A stretch of 64,000 nucleotides of DNA from Calliopsis andreniformis (lineage: Eukaryota; Arthropoda; Insecta; Hymenoptera; Andrenidae), in contig NC_135066.1 in the NCBI RefSeq assembly GCF_051401765.1, positions 24,651,542 through 24,715,541 of the forward strand, in the 5' to 3' direction. This document shows, piece after piece, positions 1 through 9,412 of this stretch. The translations under genes and the position numbers were made by a program. Within the stretch, counting starts at the first letter, position 1. The number at the start of each line of letters is the position of its first letter. The notes below the pieces were generated by a model. That model worked only from the letters and a program-made list of their open reading frames with translations, searched no databases and had not been told where the DNA came from.

Positions 1-329
1 AATGAAGGTCATCATTACATACTCACAGTTATAGATGCATTAAGCAAGTATGCATGGGCTGTACCACTCAAAACTAAAAATGGTTTCGAAGTAGCCAAAG
101 CATTCGCAAAAATAATTCGTGATCGATGTCCAAAAAATTTACAAACCGATCAAGAAAAAGAATTTTACAATGCTGATGTACAGAGATTCTTAAAAAAAAC
201 ATAATATTAATCACTATTCAACATATTCAGTGACGAAGGCTCCCATCGTGAAACGTTTTAAACGTACTTTAAAATATCATATGTGGAAACTATTTAGACT
301 CAATGGAACATATAGATGGATCGATGCAG
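1..329 (+). pseudogene. Polinton/Maverick-type integrase, catalytic core (broken)
   Basis: This is the retroviral-like (rve, DDE) integrase core of a Polinton/Maverick element, the enzyme that inserts the element into host DNA. It is open from base 1, so it begins before the window. The first catalytic Asp is in VIDALSKYAW (about codon 12) and the second in LQTDQEKEFYN (about codon 50). An extra A in the run of eight A near 192-199 shifts the frame and gives a stop at 202-204. Homology continues in the shifted frame to about 329. In that part the motif expected to carry the catalytic Glu reads APIVKRFKRTLK, with Lys at the Glu position, so the enzyme would be dead even without the frameshift. 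The next roughly 30 codons expected for the family are missing. The C-terminal part resumes at about 2786. The family assignment rests on recognised motifs, not on a search. Confidence 0.75.
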
Positions 330-780
330 AAACAGAAATGCTATTCATTTTCTTCTGTTTGGCAACTGCAGAAAATGAGGTAGACTTTCTGTTCTGCCCA
401 GCAATTAAGCCATAAATTGCCCGAAGATATGCTCGGACAAGGTCAAGCATCGTGAATGGCGTGGAAATTATTTTTCTGTTCCTCTTCTCTGCGGGCCCTT
501 TCGACTAGATACACGTGCAGTCTTTGTTTTCTATCTCGAAGCAATGAATAGATACGTTCACAGTGAAAAGACGGAGCGCACGCTTTCGTGGAACGTCAGG
601 ATTGTCCGTTCTTGGCCCTTCTGCAACGCAAGTGTTTCCAAAAAATGCTGATTTCTTTCTACGTGAATCCTGTTGTCCTGGTGGGGATACCTCACAATGG
701 AATCACGAGACACTACTTGGAGGAAGAGGAAACTCCTTCGAAAAAATCTTGTCGGTCAGTCAGAAAGCCTCTGCGAAGAC
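330..780. other. Unassigned stretch left of the DDE transposase
   Basis: About 450 bases lie between the broken integrase core and the start of the transposase. No convincing coding region is visible. It probably contains the 5' flank of the DDE transposon, but no left terminal inverted repeat matching the right end (2770-2787) could be found. The left terminus may have been deleted together with the missing integrase codons. Confidence 0.4.
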
Positions 781-1073
781 ATGTTTACTCCCCAAGAGTA
801 CTACGGGATGTTGTCGGTGTATGTGGAGAACAACGGAGACGCCAATGTTTCCGTTGAAGCATATCAACGACGGTATCCAGAGCGGCGAGCAACCAGTGCA
901 AATTCGTTTCGCAGAATGGCATCCCGATTTTATACCACCGGGTCCGTGATACCGCGTGAAAGCGAAATGGGTCACCCCAGATCGGCGAAGAGCATCGCGT
1001 CCACCAATGACGTCCTCCAAGCCAGAGAGGAGGATGGTACCGTCAGTGTGCACGATTTAAGCCTCCGCCTAAA

Positions 1074-1161
1074 GTAAGCTACAATACAAGATAACTGTAA
1101 CAATGATTAATTAAGAAAAGGGGTGTTATCTAATAGTGGATGTTTCTTTATTTTGTTCTAG
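1074..1161 (+). other. Intron 1 of the DDE transposase pseudogene
   Basis: The segment begins GTAAGC and ends TTCTAG after a T-rich tract. It contains stops in the transposase frame. Removing it joins a split Asn codon and continues the family homology from the helix-turn-helix region into VSRTMVHRILKEH. Confidence 0.7.
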
Positions 1162-1762
1162 TGTCAGCAGAACGATGGTGCACCGAATTCTGAAGGAACA
1201 CATGTTGCATCCGTACAAGTATGTACGGGTGCAACATTTGCTCCCGGCAGATTATGATCGGCGGATTGAGTATTCAAGGTGGTTGATGGGAGAAGTGGGA
1301 AGGAATCCGTCGTTCTGTAAGTACATATTGTGAACGGATGAAGCCCTTTTCACCAGAGAAGGATGCTTTAACGACCACAATATGCATGTGTGGAACGACG
1401 AAAATCCTTCCGCACTTCGGTCACGGGCAGCACAAGTTCGCTGGTCAATCAATATATGGGCCGGCAATTGCGGCAACTTTATCGTTGGACCGTATATCTT
1501 AACAAATAGGCTAGACGGTCCAGTATATAAAGTTTTTTTAGAACATGTTCTGCCAGAACTCCTGGACTACATTCCATACGAGATCCGACAGAACATGTTC
1601 TACCAACATGACGGAGCTCCAGCTCACTACGCCGCGAATGTCCGCGCCTATTTGAATGAAATTTTCCCGGATAGATGGATTGGCCACGGCGATCCTGTTC
1701 CGTGACCCCCACGATCACTGGATATGAATCCGCTGTATTTTAGCTTTTGGGGGTTCCTGAAG

Positions 1763-1857
1763 GTAATTAGACTATTGCTGTTATTGCTTACTTATTTCTG
1801 TCATAAATATTGTGTCTTTACTTACGTTTTGTGTTTGTTCTGCAACAATCATTTTAG
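1763..1857 (+). other. Intron 2 of the DDE transposase pseudogene
   Basis: The segment begins GTAATT and ends ATTTTAG after an AT-rich, pyrimidine-containing tract. It falls between whole codons: the exon before ends WGFLK and the next begins TEVYRQPLE. It contains in-frame stops, and its removal restores the alignment expected for the family. Confidence 0.7.
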
Positions 1858-2035
1858 ACTGAGGTGTACCGTCAACCGCTGGAGTCGCCAGAACAGGCAG
1901 TCGCACGAATGGTGTGCTGACGAAGATTACGCCTGCTATGTTGGAGGGTATTCAGCAGAGCATCGTCCGGCCTGCTGAAATATGCATAAACACTGGCGGT
2001 GGCTACGTGGATCATTTGCTGCATTAACAACAATC

Positions 2036-2051
2036 GGCCCCTTTCGGGGCC
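2036..2051 (+). promoter_or_regulatory. Histone-type 3' stem-loop after the transposase stop
   Basis: GGCCCC-TTTC-GGGGCC forms a perfect 6-bp stem with a TTTC loop. It begins 9 bases after the transposase stop codon and is flanked by AACAACAATC and ACCA. Stem length, loop and flanks closely resemble the metazoan replication-dependent histone mRNA stem-loop; the top pair is C-G rather than U-A. No clear purine-rich U7-binding element follows. A role in 3' end formation of the transposon mRNA is inference. Confidence 0.5.
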
Positions 2052-2769
2052 ACCAATTCTTTACAACGTAGGAACAAGTTCCATTAAAAATAAATTCAGT
2101 GATTGTATCACTTGATCAGTGTTGGTGGGCATGCAATGAAGTGAATACATCTTCGATACAGCAATAACTCGGATACACTTCACGTGGCGACCCTTCATTT
2201 TGGGTAGTGGCGCATACCTGCGATCAGCTGTGCACAGGGCGCTGACTACCATACAACTATTTCTTCCGCAGATGTTCCGGTTCAGCACAGTGACCTAGTG
2301 GCACAGATTTCTAAAAAGGAAGGAAAGGAATTACCGAAAGGGTGAGTTTTATTCAATTTGTCGGTAATCAGTATTTTTTAAATTTAACGCAGGCTATGAC
2401 TTCTTGTCGACGATATTTTTCCAACGGAGCGAAATATCGAAAAATGCCACTCTTCCTTTTCGAGTCCTTTACTCATAATAAGTAAAGAAGCAATAGTAAC
2501 AGTTTCCTATATCTCGCACCGTTTTCGAGAAAATCGACTCCGAAGATCGCGATTTCCCACCACTGGTGCTGACTCGCTTGCTCGCGTACGAGCGCGGCCA
2601 CATAGCGCGTAGCTTACGCTACCGCGGGCGCTCCACCGGTATACTTGCGCGCGGATTGGTCGGGGTTTTCTGTTAATATCTCGTTAACGAAGCCTCGAAG
2701 AACATTTTCGCTAAACAAATAGTTGTTTCAAATCACCCCTCGAATCACCCCTTTTAAGGAACTCCAACA

Positions 2770-2787
2770 TTTTTGGGACACCCTGTA
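2770..2787 (-). repeat. Right terminal repeat of the DDE transposon
   Basis: The sequence TTTTTGGGACACCCTGTA is the outward end of the element, followed by TA and then by integrase coding sequence. Its partner on the left was not found. Confidence 0.6.
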
Positions 2788-3126
2788 TAGCAATGTAAAG
2801 ATTGCTGCTCCACCGAGATTCAATGTTGATGACTCTGTACACGTGAGCAAATACAAAACAGTTTTCCACAAAGGATATACCCCAAATTGGACTGCTGACA
2901 CGTTTAAGATATTCAAAGTACTAATCCTGTGATTTATCTGCTGCAAGATTCTTGCGGGAATCCTATTGCAGGAGGATTTTATGAACATGAATTACAACGC
3001 GTTATCAATTCCGATGTGTATTTAGTGGAAAAAGTATTGCGTAAGAAGGACGATACGGTATATGTGAAGTGGTTAGGATTTGATAATTCGCACAACTCTT
3101 GGATACATGAAAATAATGTATTGTAA
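2786..3126 (+). pseudogene. Polinton integrase, C-terminal part with chromodomain
   Basis: This is the continuation of the integrase beyond the transposon insertion. The DNA-binding segment starts with YSNVKIAAPPRFNVDD and carries the KGYTPNW motif near 2871-2891. It is followed, after a frameshift near 2918, by NPVIYLLQD and a chromodomain at about 3019-3123 with VEKVLRKK and VYVKWLGFDNSHNSWI. The chromodomain keeps the aromatic residues (Y, W, W) expected to bind a methylated histone tail and so to steer integration. The natural stop is TAA at 3124-3126. The fragment is non-functional because the catalytic half is broken and physically separated. Confidence 0.75.
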
Positions 3127-3223
3127 ACATAAAAAGATGTTTTTACTACAATGTTAATATAAAAATGCAAATAAATCGATTTCATAAAATAATTTCAATT
3201 TATTATTGTATAGCTTCTATTCT
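3127..3223. other. AT-rich tail-to-tail gap between integrase and polymerase
   Basis: About 100 AT-rich bases lie between the convergent integrase and polymerase B stop codons. AATAAA at about 3170 could serve as the integrase polyadenylation signal. No gene is seen. Confidence 0.5.
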
Positions 3224-3736
3224 TTACAATGTTATTTTATGATGCCCCCAAGGTAATGTTTCATTTGAATCAGATATAAGATATCGCTTATCATCATGTG
3301 GACTGAGAGCTATTTTCAATTCTGTTACAGTATACACCTTATGCAATTTAAATCTCATGCATGACTGACGATGAGTTATTTCAAATGCATCGTGTAAACA
3401 ATACTTGTAATCATCGAAATTTATCGCTTCGACTACAACGTTGTTTTTGACACCTTTCAATTTTTTCACATCTTTTTTACCAAATACTTTCAAAGCATAC
3501 ATCTTTGCTCTAACAATAAGTCCAATGAATTCAGTCATTATTGAACCATTGTTTTCATCTATCATCAAACCAGGCACTTTCTTATTGACAAGCGGTATAC
3601 CATATACATTGTCTATTGGATAATCGCTGGTGTCGAATCTATGGATATCGCGTTTCATCATCTCATAAACATCTTCACACTGAATATAATAAATTAAACT
3701 GTCTGTGTCGGTGTAAATAATTTTACAATTTCGTTG

Positions 3737-3740
3737 GTGT
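3737..3740. repeat. Target-site duplication (left) of solo LTR
   Basis: GTGT here is repeated at 4492-4495. One copy belongs to the polymerase reading frame. Confidence 0.65.
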
Positions 3741-4491
3741 TGTTACATCCGGCCTTCACCTGGGGTCCCCTTTTCCGTTGTCAATAAGCGAGAAATGCTG
3801 ATGCATTTCACAACATTGTTATGCGAGCGAGTATAACCGACACCGCCGAGCTAATGTAACAAAATAACACATAAGCGTTTTCCTTTTGGGTATTACGAAG
3901 AATGACCCAAAAGGAATATTATAAAGAGCAGGCGAGCCAATCGATCGAGAGTCTTTTAGAGTCGTTAGAGTCCTTCAAATCAGGCTCAGCCACCCCGAGA
4001 TCATAGCGAATCTCTGACCATCGCCGCGACGCGAGAACTGTAACATCGTAACAGTGAGGGCGTAACGCGTAGCAACGGTAAATCGCGTATAGAGTCGAAG
4101 GGAATAGTTAAGAATTCCGCGCAGTTCGAATCCGCCATCTCTTGACCGCGTAGAGTAACTCAGCGAAGTACAAAGTAGGGAAGTGCGTGAGACAAAGGAA
4201 CTAGCAACGCGAAGCAACCTCGAGCGACCAGCGACCGGCTACAAAGGCGAGGTGGCGTCAGCGACTTTATACTCACAAACATAGAAGGAGTTGGTATGTA
4301 AACAACGAACCGCCAAATACATTTACAATTGTTAAACCCAAACAAGCGATACAGTTCACTCTCCACCCTCTCCTTACATTATTTATAAGAGAAAGTTTAC
4401 TCAAGGTGTGCTTTAGCACTTTAAAAGAGCAAGAACCCCTAAGGTTGATCTCTGCCGCTCGAGATGACCGCCGTCTAGTTAGGACGTAATA
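3741..4491 (+). mobile_element. Solo LTR, 751 bp, inserted in polymerase B
   Basis: The element begins TGTTACATCC and ends GGACGTAATA, an imperfect inverted pair. It is flanked on both sides by GTGT (3737-3740 and 4492-4495), the 4-bp duplication expected for a Gypsy-type LTR element. A TATAAAG box at 3920-3926 suggests transcription on the plus strand. No internal gag or pol is present, so this is most simply a solo LTR left by recombination between two LTRs. The final base pair is TA rather than the usual CA. Confidence 0.7.
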
Positions 4492-4495
4492 GTGT
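4492..4495. repeat. Target-site duplication (right) of solo LTR
   Basis: GTGT matches 3737-3740. Confidence 0.65.
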
Positions 4496-4947
4496 AATGG
4501 ATACATATAAGCGTAGTGGAATTTGTACAAACATGTTTTTGATATGTCTAGAATGGCCATACCAACGTAAATTGGTTTGTCGAATTTAACCATAAGTTTA
4601 CGCAACTCAATTGCAATTAAATTTTCTGAAAAAATACTTTTGCTATGAAAGTTAGGTTTTGTGATCATCGCCTCCACACCAAATCTTCCATCCCATTTTG
4701 TCAGAAGCTTTACATCAACATGATTTCGAACATTTTCCATTATTTTACCAAATACTGCATTGTTTATTAGTTTATACAAATTTTTTTTATAATCACTTGA
4801 TGCATGCGTTCGAAATTGAGTATTGAGATCTATATAATCGCGAAGCCATGGGGATTGATTAAATTGGAGAATGCGGTGTATCTTTGTAATGCGAAGGCCA
4901 TCATGTATACACTGTTGTGAGTTGCGATAACGAATAAGGTAACGCTC

Positions 4948-5280
4948 TGTTGGAATATGGGATAACGATTTAAAATAAAAAGAAATTTAATTTTAATACA
5001 ACGCACGGAAGAAGTCTGTACGATATCAGATCCCACATGAATATATCCAAAAGTAAATAAAATACCATAAAAACAACACAGAACACTTTCCGTATCCTTC
5101 GATACTTGTTTTTGTTCCTTGATTATATAATCTAACAGGCCCCCTCAAAAACAAGTCGGTGCTGTTCACACTAATTGTACACTAATACGTGTACTACGAG
5201 TATTACCGTACAGACTGTTTAACTTGTGTTTTATTTTGACTCTAATTCTGGGAACAAAATACAAATCCAACATTCCAACA
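4948..5280 (-). repeat. 3' LTR of a Copia element
   Basis: The block begins TGTTGGAAT and ends ATTCCAACA on the plus strand, a perfect 9-bp inverted pair with TG...CA ends. It lies just downstream of the Copia pol stop on the minus strand. Its outer edge abuts polymerase B coding sequence. A second possible inner end is at 5290 (GTCCAACA). The matching 5' LTR is missing, so the target duplication cannot be checked. Confidence 0.65.
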
Positions 5281-5386
5281 TGGTCCAACATTCGTTGCAA
5301 GGGAATGGGGAAACCCAGAAAAACCCATCCAGACCATACAAACTATACACAAAATAATAATAATTTTTATGCTTATATTAATCTTA
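5281..5386 (-). other. Copia 3' untranslated region
   Basis: This is non-coding sequence between the pol stop and the 3' LTR. I do not see a clear polypurine tract next to the LTR, which is unusual for an intact element. Confidence 0.45.
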
Positions 5387-6978
5387 TTATTCTAATCCCA
5401 TTTTTGCTCTAAATTCCAAATATTTGCTTGCTGACAACGGCTTCATTAAAGCATCTGCTAGTTGATCACCTGTAGGAATATATTCAAATTTTATTACATT
5501 CTTTTCAACTTGTTCTCTTGAAAAGTGGTATTTTATGTCTATATGTTTCGAACGCTTATGACTACTTGGATTACTCGCAATATTAATGCAACCCATATTG
5601 TCTTTGTAAATTATTATTGGATCAAAGACACTTATATTAATACTAATTGCCAAGGATTTTAACCATAATTCCTCTCTCACAGCTTCAAAAAGAGCTATGT
5701 ACTCTGCTTCTGTGTACCAGACAGCCACTGATGTTTGCCTTTTCGTATTCCAGCAGATTGTACATTGTTCATACAACTTAAATAAATATCCCGTTGTGCT
5801 CTTACGATCCATATTTTCATTACCTCCCCAATCAGAAACGACATATCCACTGAATAGATTTTTATAATCAGTTTTAACGTATGTTAATTTAAGATCAGCA
5901 GACCCTTTAAGGTACCTCAGAACCCTTTTAAGGTTTTGCCACAGTTCTCTGTTATTTTTACTTGAGTATCGACTTAAAATATTTACCGCTATACTTAAAT
6001 CGGGTCTCGTACAAATCATTATATACATCAAGCATCCAATTAAATTACGACAAGGTGCATTATATTCTTCTTCTAAATTCAAAGCTATATGATCTAATAC
6101 ACTTGGAAGAGGTGTACTTACAGGTTTGCAATCTAACATATTAAATTTCATAAGAACAGTCTTAATATATGCACTTTGATCCAATATTACTTGTCCATTA
6201 GTTCTTCTCACTTTTATTCCAAGAAATAACTTAATTTCATTTAAATCTGTCATGCAAAATCTATTTTTCAAATAATTTTTGAAATTTTGCATTGTCTCAA
6301 ATTCAGCAGTCATAATTACTAGATCATCCACATATAGTACCACATATATATTCTATAATATATTCTTTTTATCTAATATATAAATACAACGATCCGCTGA
6401 TAAATTTCGGAAACCTTTCTCTAGAAGAGCTTTTTCGAAGATCTCAAACCAGCATCTGGCTGATTGCTTGAGACCATACAAAGCTTTATTCAATTTACAC
6501 ACTTGATTATTACTATCACATTTAACACTTTCGGAAATTCGCATATAAATTTCTTCCCTTAAAATACCATTTAAAAATGTCGTCTTAACATCCATTTGAT
6601 GCACTAGTAAATTATGCTAATTAGCAAAAGCCATAAGAAATCTAAAGCTTGACATTCTAGCTACAGGTGCAAATGTTTCATTATAATCTTCTAAATATTT
6701 CTGACTGAAACCACGGGCCACTAATCGAGCTTTGTATTTTAACGGATTTCCGAATTCATCATTTTTGATCGTGAATACCCATTTACAATCAACTTATTCT
6801 TATTCTTTGGCTTCGATACCAAATCCCAAGTTTTATTTATGACTAACGAGTTTATTTCATCGGCAATAGCTTGTTCCCACCATTTAATTTCATCAAATGA
6901 GTTGGGTATTTTGCAAACTATCGATTGAGCGCACAAAAGATAATTATCGTCATCATTAAATTCATTATATGACATAGG
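5387..6978 (-). pseudogene. Ty1/Copia pol: reverse transcriptase and RNase H (broken, 5'-truncated)
   Basis: This is the C-terminal half of a Copia polyprotein. Reading on the minus strand, the start of the reverse transcriptase is at 6975-6793 (WEQAIADEINSLVINKTWDL). It is followed after a one-base shift near 6793 by KWVFTIKNDEFGNP and ARLVARGFSQKY, then by HQMDVKTTFLNG with its catalytic Asp and LYGLKQSARCW. VLYVDDLVI (about 6310-6340) is the YVDD active site. RNase H follows with SDWGGNENMDRKSTTGY, TEAEYIAL, DNMGCI and KRSKHIDIKYHF. The stop is at 5387-5389. In-frame TAG stops lie at 6617-6619 and 6353-6355. Gag, protease and integrase are absent because the fragment is cut at about 6978. 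Confidence 0.85.
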
Positions 6979-9412
6979 AGTCCTCCGTTATCGCAACTTG
7001 CGCCGCGCGCTCCGGCTGACCACCGGGCCACGGGCCCATACTTACATCCGTAAAGGGCCATGGCCTGCACTACTCCCACATATAGGCGGCGTACCTTCGC
7101 ATTGGGTCCCCCTAGGTTGGGCAAAAGTCGACCAAGCATGGTCGACGTGGCCACAACCCGGGGGACTAGGCGGTCGAAGTGCTCTTCAAAGCGCCAGCGG
7201 CTGACGATTTCTAGGCCGAGGTACTTGAACCTTCCCCTGACCTGGATGGGGGCATCACCCACCCAGACCCGAGCCTGGGGCGCGCGCCGCGACAGAGGCA
7301 GCCCATGAAACCAGACTACCTCCGTCTTTTGCGGCGAGATCCGGAGCCCCAAGGCTCGGATCCTGGCGACGACCAGGGCCACCGCCATCTCGGTCAGACG
7401 GACGGTCCTCGTCCATTCCCTCCCCACGGCAACGAGGAGCGTGTCGTCGGCGTAACAGACAACGCTCGTACCGGTGGGGATGGGCCCGCGCAGCACGGAG
7501 TCGTACCCCACGTCCCATAGGAGTGATCCTAAAACGGAACCCTGAGGCACGCCCCGGCTGAGCACCTTCCGCTGGGTGTTGTTCCGGCCCGGGAATTCGA
7601 TTTCCCTGTCCCGCAGGTAATCCGACATCACGGCCTGGAGGTAGGGCGGCACCCCGTATTCTCGGAGTGCCACCCTTATTGCCCCCCAGGGCAGGGAGTT
7701 AAATACGTTGGCGATATCTAAACTTATCGCCAACGCAACCCCACCCTGGGAGACGGCCGTGTCCGTGAGGGATTTGACGTGATCGATCGCGTCTAACCTC
7801 GATCTTCCCCCACGGAAGCCGAACTGACAGTCGGCTATGCCGGGACCGTCACGGGCCAATGCCTCCTCGAATCGACGAGCGAGCACGCGCTCGAATAGTT
7901 TGCCGATTTCATCGAGGAGGCAGATGGGCCGGTACGCGGAGGGTGAATCCGCGGGCTTGCCTTTCTTCGGGACGAGGACCATCCGTCCTCACTTCCAGAG
8001 AAGCGGTACACGCCCCGACTGCAAACAGCCATTAAACAGGCTTAGCAGCCGGGACCCTGGGACGCGCAGTGCCTTCTTCAAGGCAGGTCCGGGCACTCCG
8101 TCCGGGCCGGGGGCGGTGTCGCGCACCCCCAAGCGACGGACGGCGGCAGCGAACTCCCCTTGGCTGACCCCCAATTCGGCGGACCAGGTGGTCGGGTCCG
8201 CCGACTCCGGCGGCCGTGGCTCCTCCGGATCGACAGAAAAGAGAGTGTCCACGATGCGCCGGAGAATGGGGGTAGGTCGAGACTCGCCGTGACCGGGGGT
8301 GCCGCAGGGCGTAATCGCCCTAAGACGATTCTATACGGTCGCCCCTATGGGACACGGTCTAGCGAGTCTAGGAGCTCGCGCCAGGCCTCGGACTTGGCCT
8401 TTTTGATGGCCGCCTGGAGGGCTACCGTTGCTTGCCGATAATCCTCGTACAGCATTTCTTCCCTCGCGGCGTCGCGGTTGGCACGTCTGCGGGCCCTGGT
8501 GTAACGGCGTCGGACTGCCACCCTTGCGTCGCGCAAGGCGGCGATTTCGCCCGACCACCAGTATACGGCCCGCTTGCGAGGCTTTCCGGTCCGGGGCATG
8601 GCGGCGTCGCAGACCGCCGCCAGAGACTCCCAAAACCATTCTGTCTCGCTATCGACGTCCGCGACGAGCCCAGCCGGCGGCTCCGGCCAGGCCATCGCGA
8701 GGGAGGCGGCCCATCTGCGGGGCGGCTGACCGCCTCTGGGGCGACGGGCTGGGTGGGGGTTTTCAGCGGAGATGTGCATCAGCACATGGAGGTGGTCACT
8801 TAGTGACTCCACCTCATCCGCCACCGTCCACCCGGTAACACAGCGCGCGGCGCAGGGCGTCGCCCATGATAGGTCGACGATCGATTCGCCCTGCCACGGC
8901 ACGCATGTGCTTGCGGAGCCCCGATTGAGTAAGAGGAGCCCAGCGCCCGTCGCCCATTCCAGCACCGTTTCTCCCCTCGCGTCTGTCCCGGGACAACCCC
9001 AAGCCGTCGACTTGGCGTTGAAGTCGCCCAGGACTGGGGTGCGGCTGACTGGAGAGCGGGACACGACGTCCCTGACCTCGTCCAGCAGCCGCTCGAACGT
9101 CGCAAGGGGGGCACTGGGCGGGGCGTATATGCCGACCACCGCTAGGCCGTCGTAAGTCGCCGCGACATACCCGCGACCATGCGCAAAGGTGCAGAGGGCC
9201 GCGGAGCCGTCGGCGATAATCGCGACGGAGCCGAGGGCATCTCCCGCCCAATTTGGGCGGTCGAGTACCCTATATGGCTCCGCCACGACGGCCAACCCTA
9301 GACCAAGCTCGGCCAACGTCTGCTGCAGAAGGTCCTGCGACACGGCCGAGTGGTTGAGGTTGGCTTGTAGGATTTTGGTCGTGGGGGTGAACTGTATGCC
9401 GTGTCCATGGCC
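6979..9412 (-). pseudogene. R1-clade ORF2: endonuclease and reverse transcriptase (broken)
   Basis: ORF2 nicks the target and copies the element RNA. The N-terminal apurinic-type endonuclease starts near TKILQANLNHS (about 9370-9400). It shows VVAEPYRV, GDFNAKSTAWGC, SIVDLSWATP and the catalytic SDH in ESLSDHLH. The reverse transcriptase shows VPKKGKPADSPSAYRPICLL, FGFRGGRSRLDAIDHV, SLDIANVFNSLPWG (motif A Asp), GVPQGSVLGSLLWDVGYD and the active site YADDTLLV (about 7440-7470). Lesions are TAG at 8345-8347 (conserved Trp), a one-base shift near 8268, TGA at 7989-7991, and truncation at 6979 before the C-terminal zinc-finger region. The exact start is not fixed; ORF2 overlaps the end of ORF1 in another frame, as is common in this clade. 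Confidence 0.85.

Larger units (their letters stand above)
781..2027 (+). pseudogene. IS630/Tc1-type DDE transposase with two introns, inactivated
   Basis: This transposase would cut and paste its own element. I chose the ATG at 781 because MFTPQEYY is the usual start of the DUF4817 helix-turn-helix region. The gene reads in three exons, 781-1073, 1162-1762 and 1858-2027, with two GT-AG introns of 88 and 95 bases that rejoin the protein in frame. The DDE domain shows its first Asp in TDEALF (about 1340) and its second in QHDGAPAHY (about 1608). The third acidic position, normally in a PLDFFLWG-like motif, is Tyr in NPLYFSFWG (about 1730). TGA stops replace conserved Trp codons at 1331-1333 and 1703-1705. 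A one-base shift near 1915 is needed to read through to the natural stop at 2025-2027. The copy cannot make an active enzyme. Confidence 0.8.
330..2787 (+). mobile_element. Tc1/mariner-type DNA transposon inserted in the Polinton integrase
   Basis: This is an insertion of about 2.4 kb splitting the integrase. It carries a DDE transposase with an N-terminal DUF4817-like helix-turn-helix region. Its right end finishes in GGGACACCCTGTA, the terminus typical of arthropod elements of this kind, followed by TA, the usual Tc1/mariner target. Integrase homology restarts directly at the TA (about 2786). Between the transposase stop and the right end (2052-2770) lies non-coding sequence with a short GC-rich stretch near 2570-2660. 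The left boundary is uncertain because no matching left inverted repeat is visible, so 330 is only the point where integrase homology stops. Confidence 0.65.
3224..4947 (-). pseudogene. Polinton protein-primed DNA polymerase B, C-terminal third, split by a solo LTR
   Basis: This is the C-terminal part of the family B DNA polymerase that replicates Polinton/Maverick elements. The fragment is in two pieces, 4947-4492 and 3740-3224 on the minus strand, separated by the 751-bp LTR at 3741-4491. The first piece carries the motif B region (KLINNAVFGKIMENVRNH) and the second carries motif C (YTDTDS, about 3693-3710), the metal-binding palm motif. It ends in a family-typical tail, LPWGHHKITL. Excluding the LTR and one copy of the GTGT duplication, the two pieces are in frame and total 323 codons including the stop, with no other lesion. 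The N-terminal exonuclease and motif A parts are gone, cut off at 4948 by the Copia LTR. Confidence 0.8.

Noticed and set aside
1..4947. Polinton terminal inverted repeats or capsid and ATPase genes
   Set aside because: None was seen. Only the integrase and the polymerase C-terminus are recognisable, and both outer ends are cut by the window edge or the Copia LTR.
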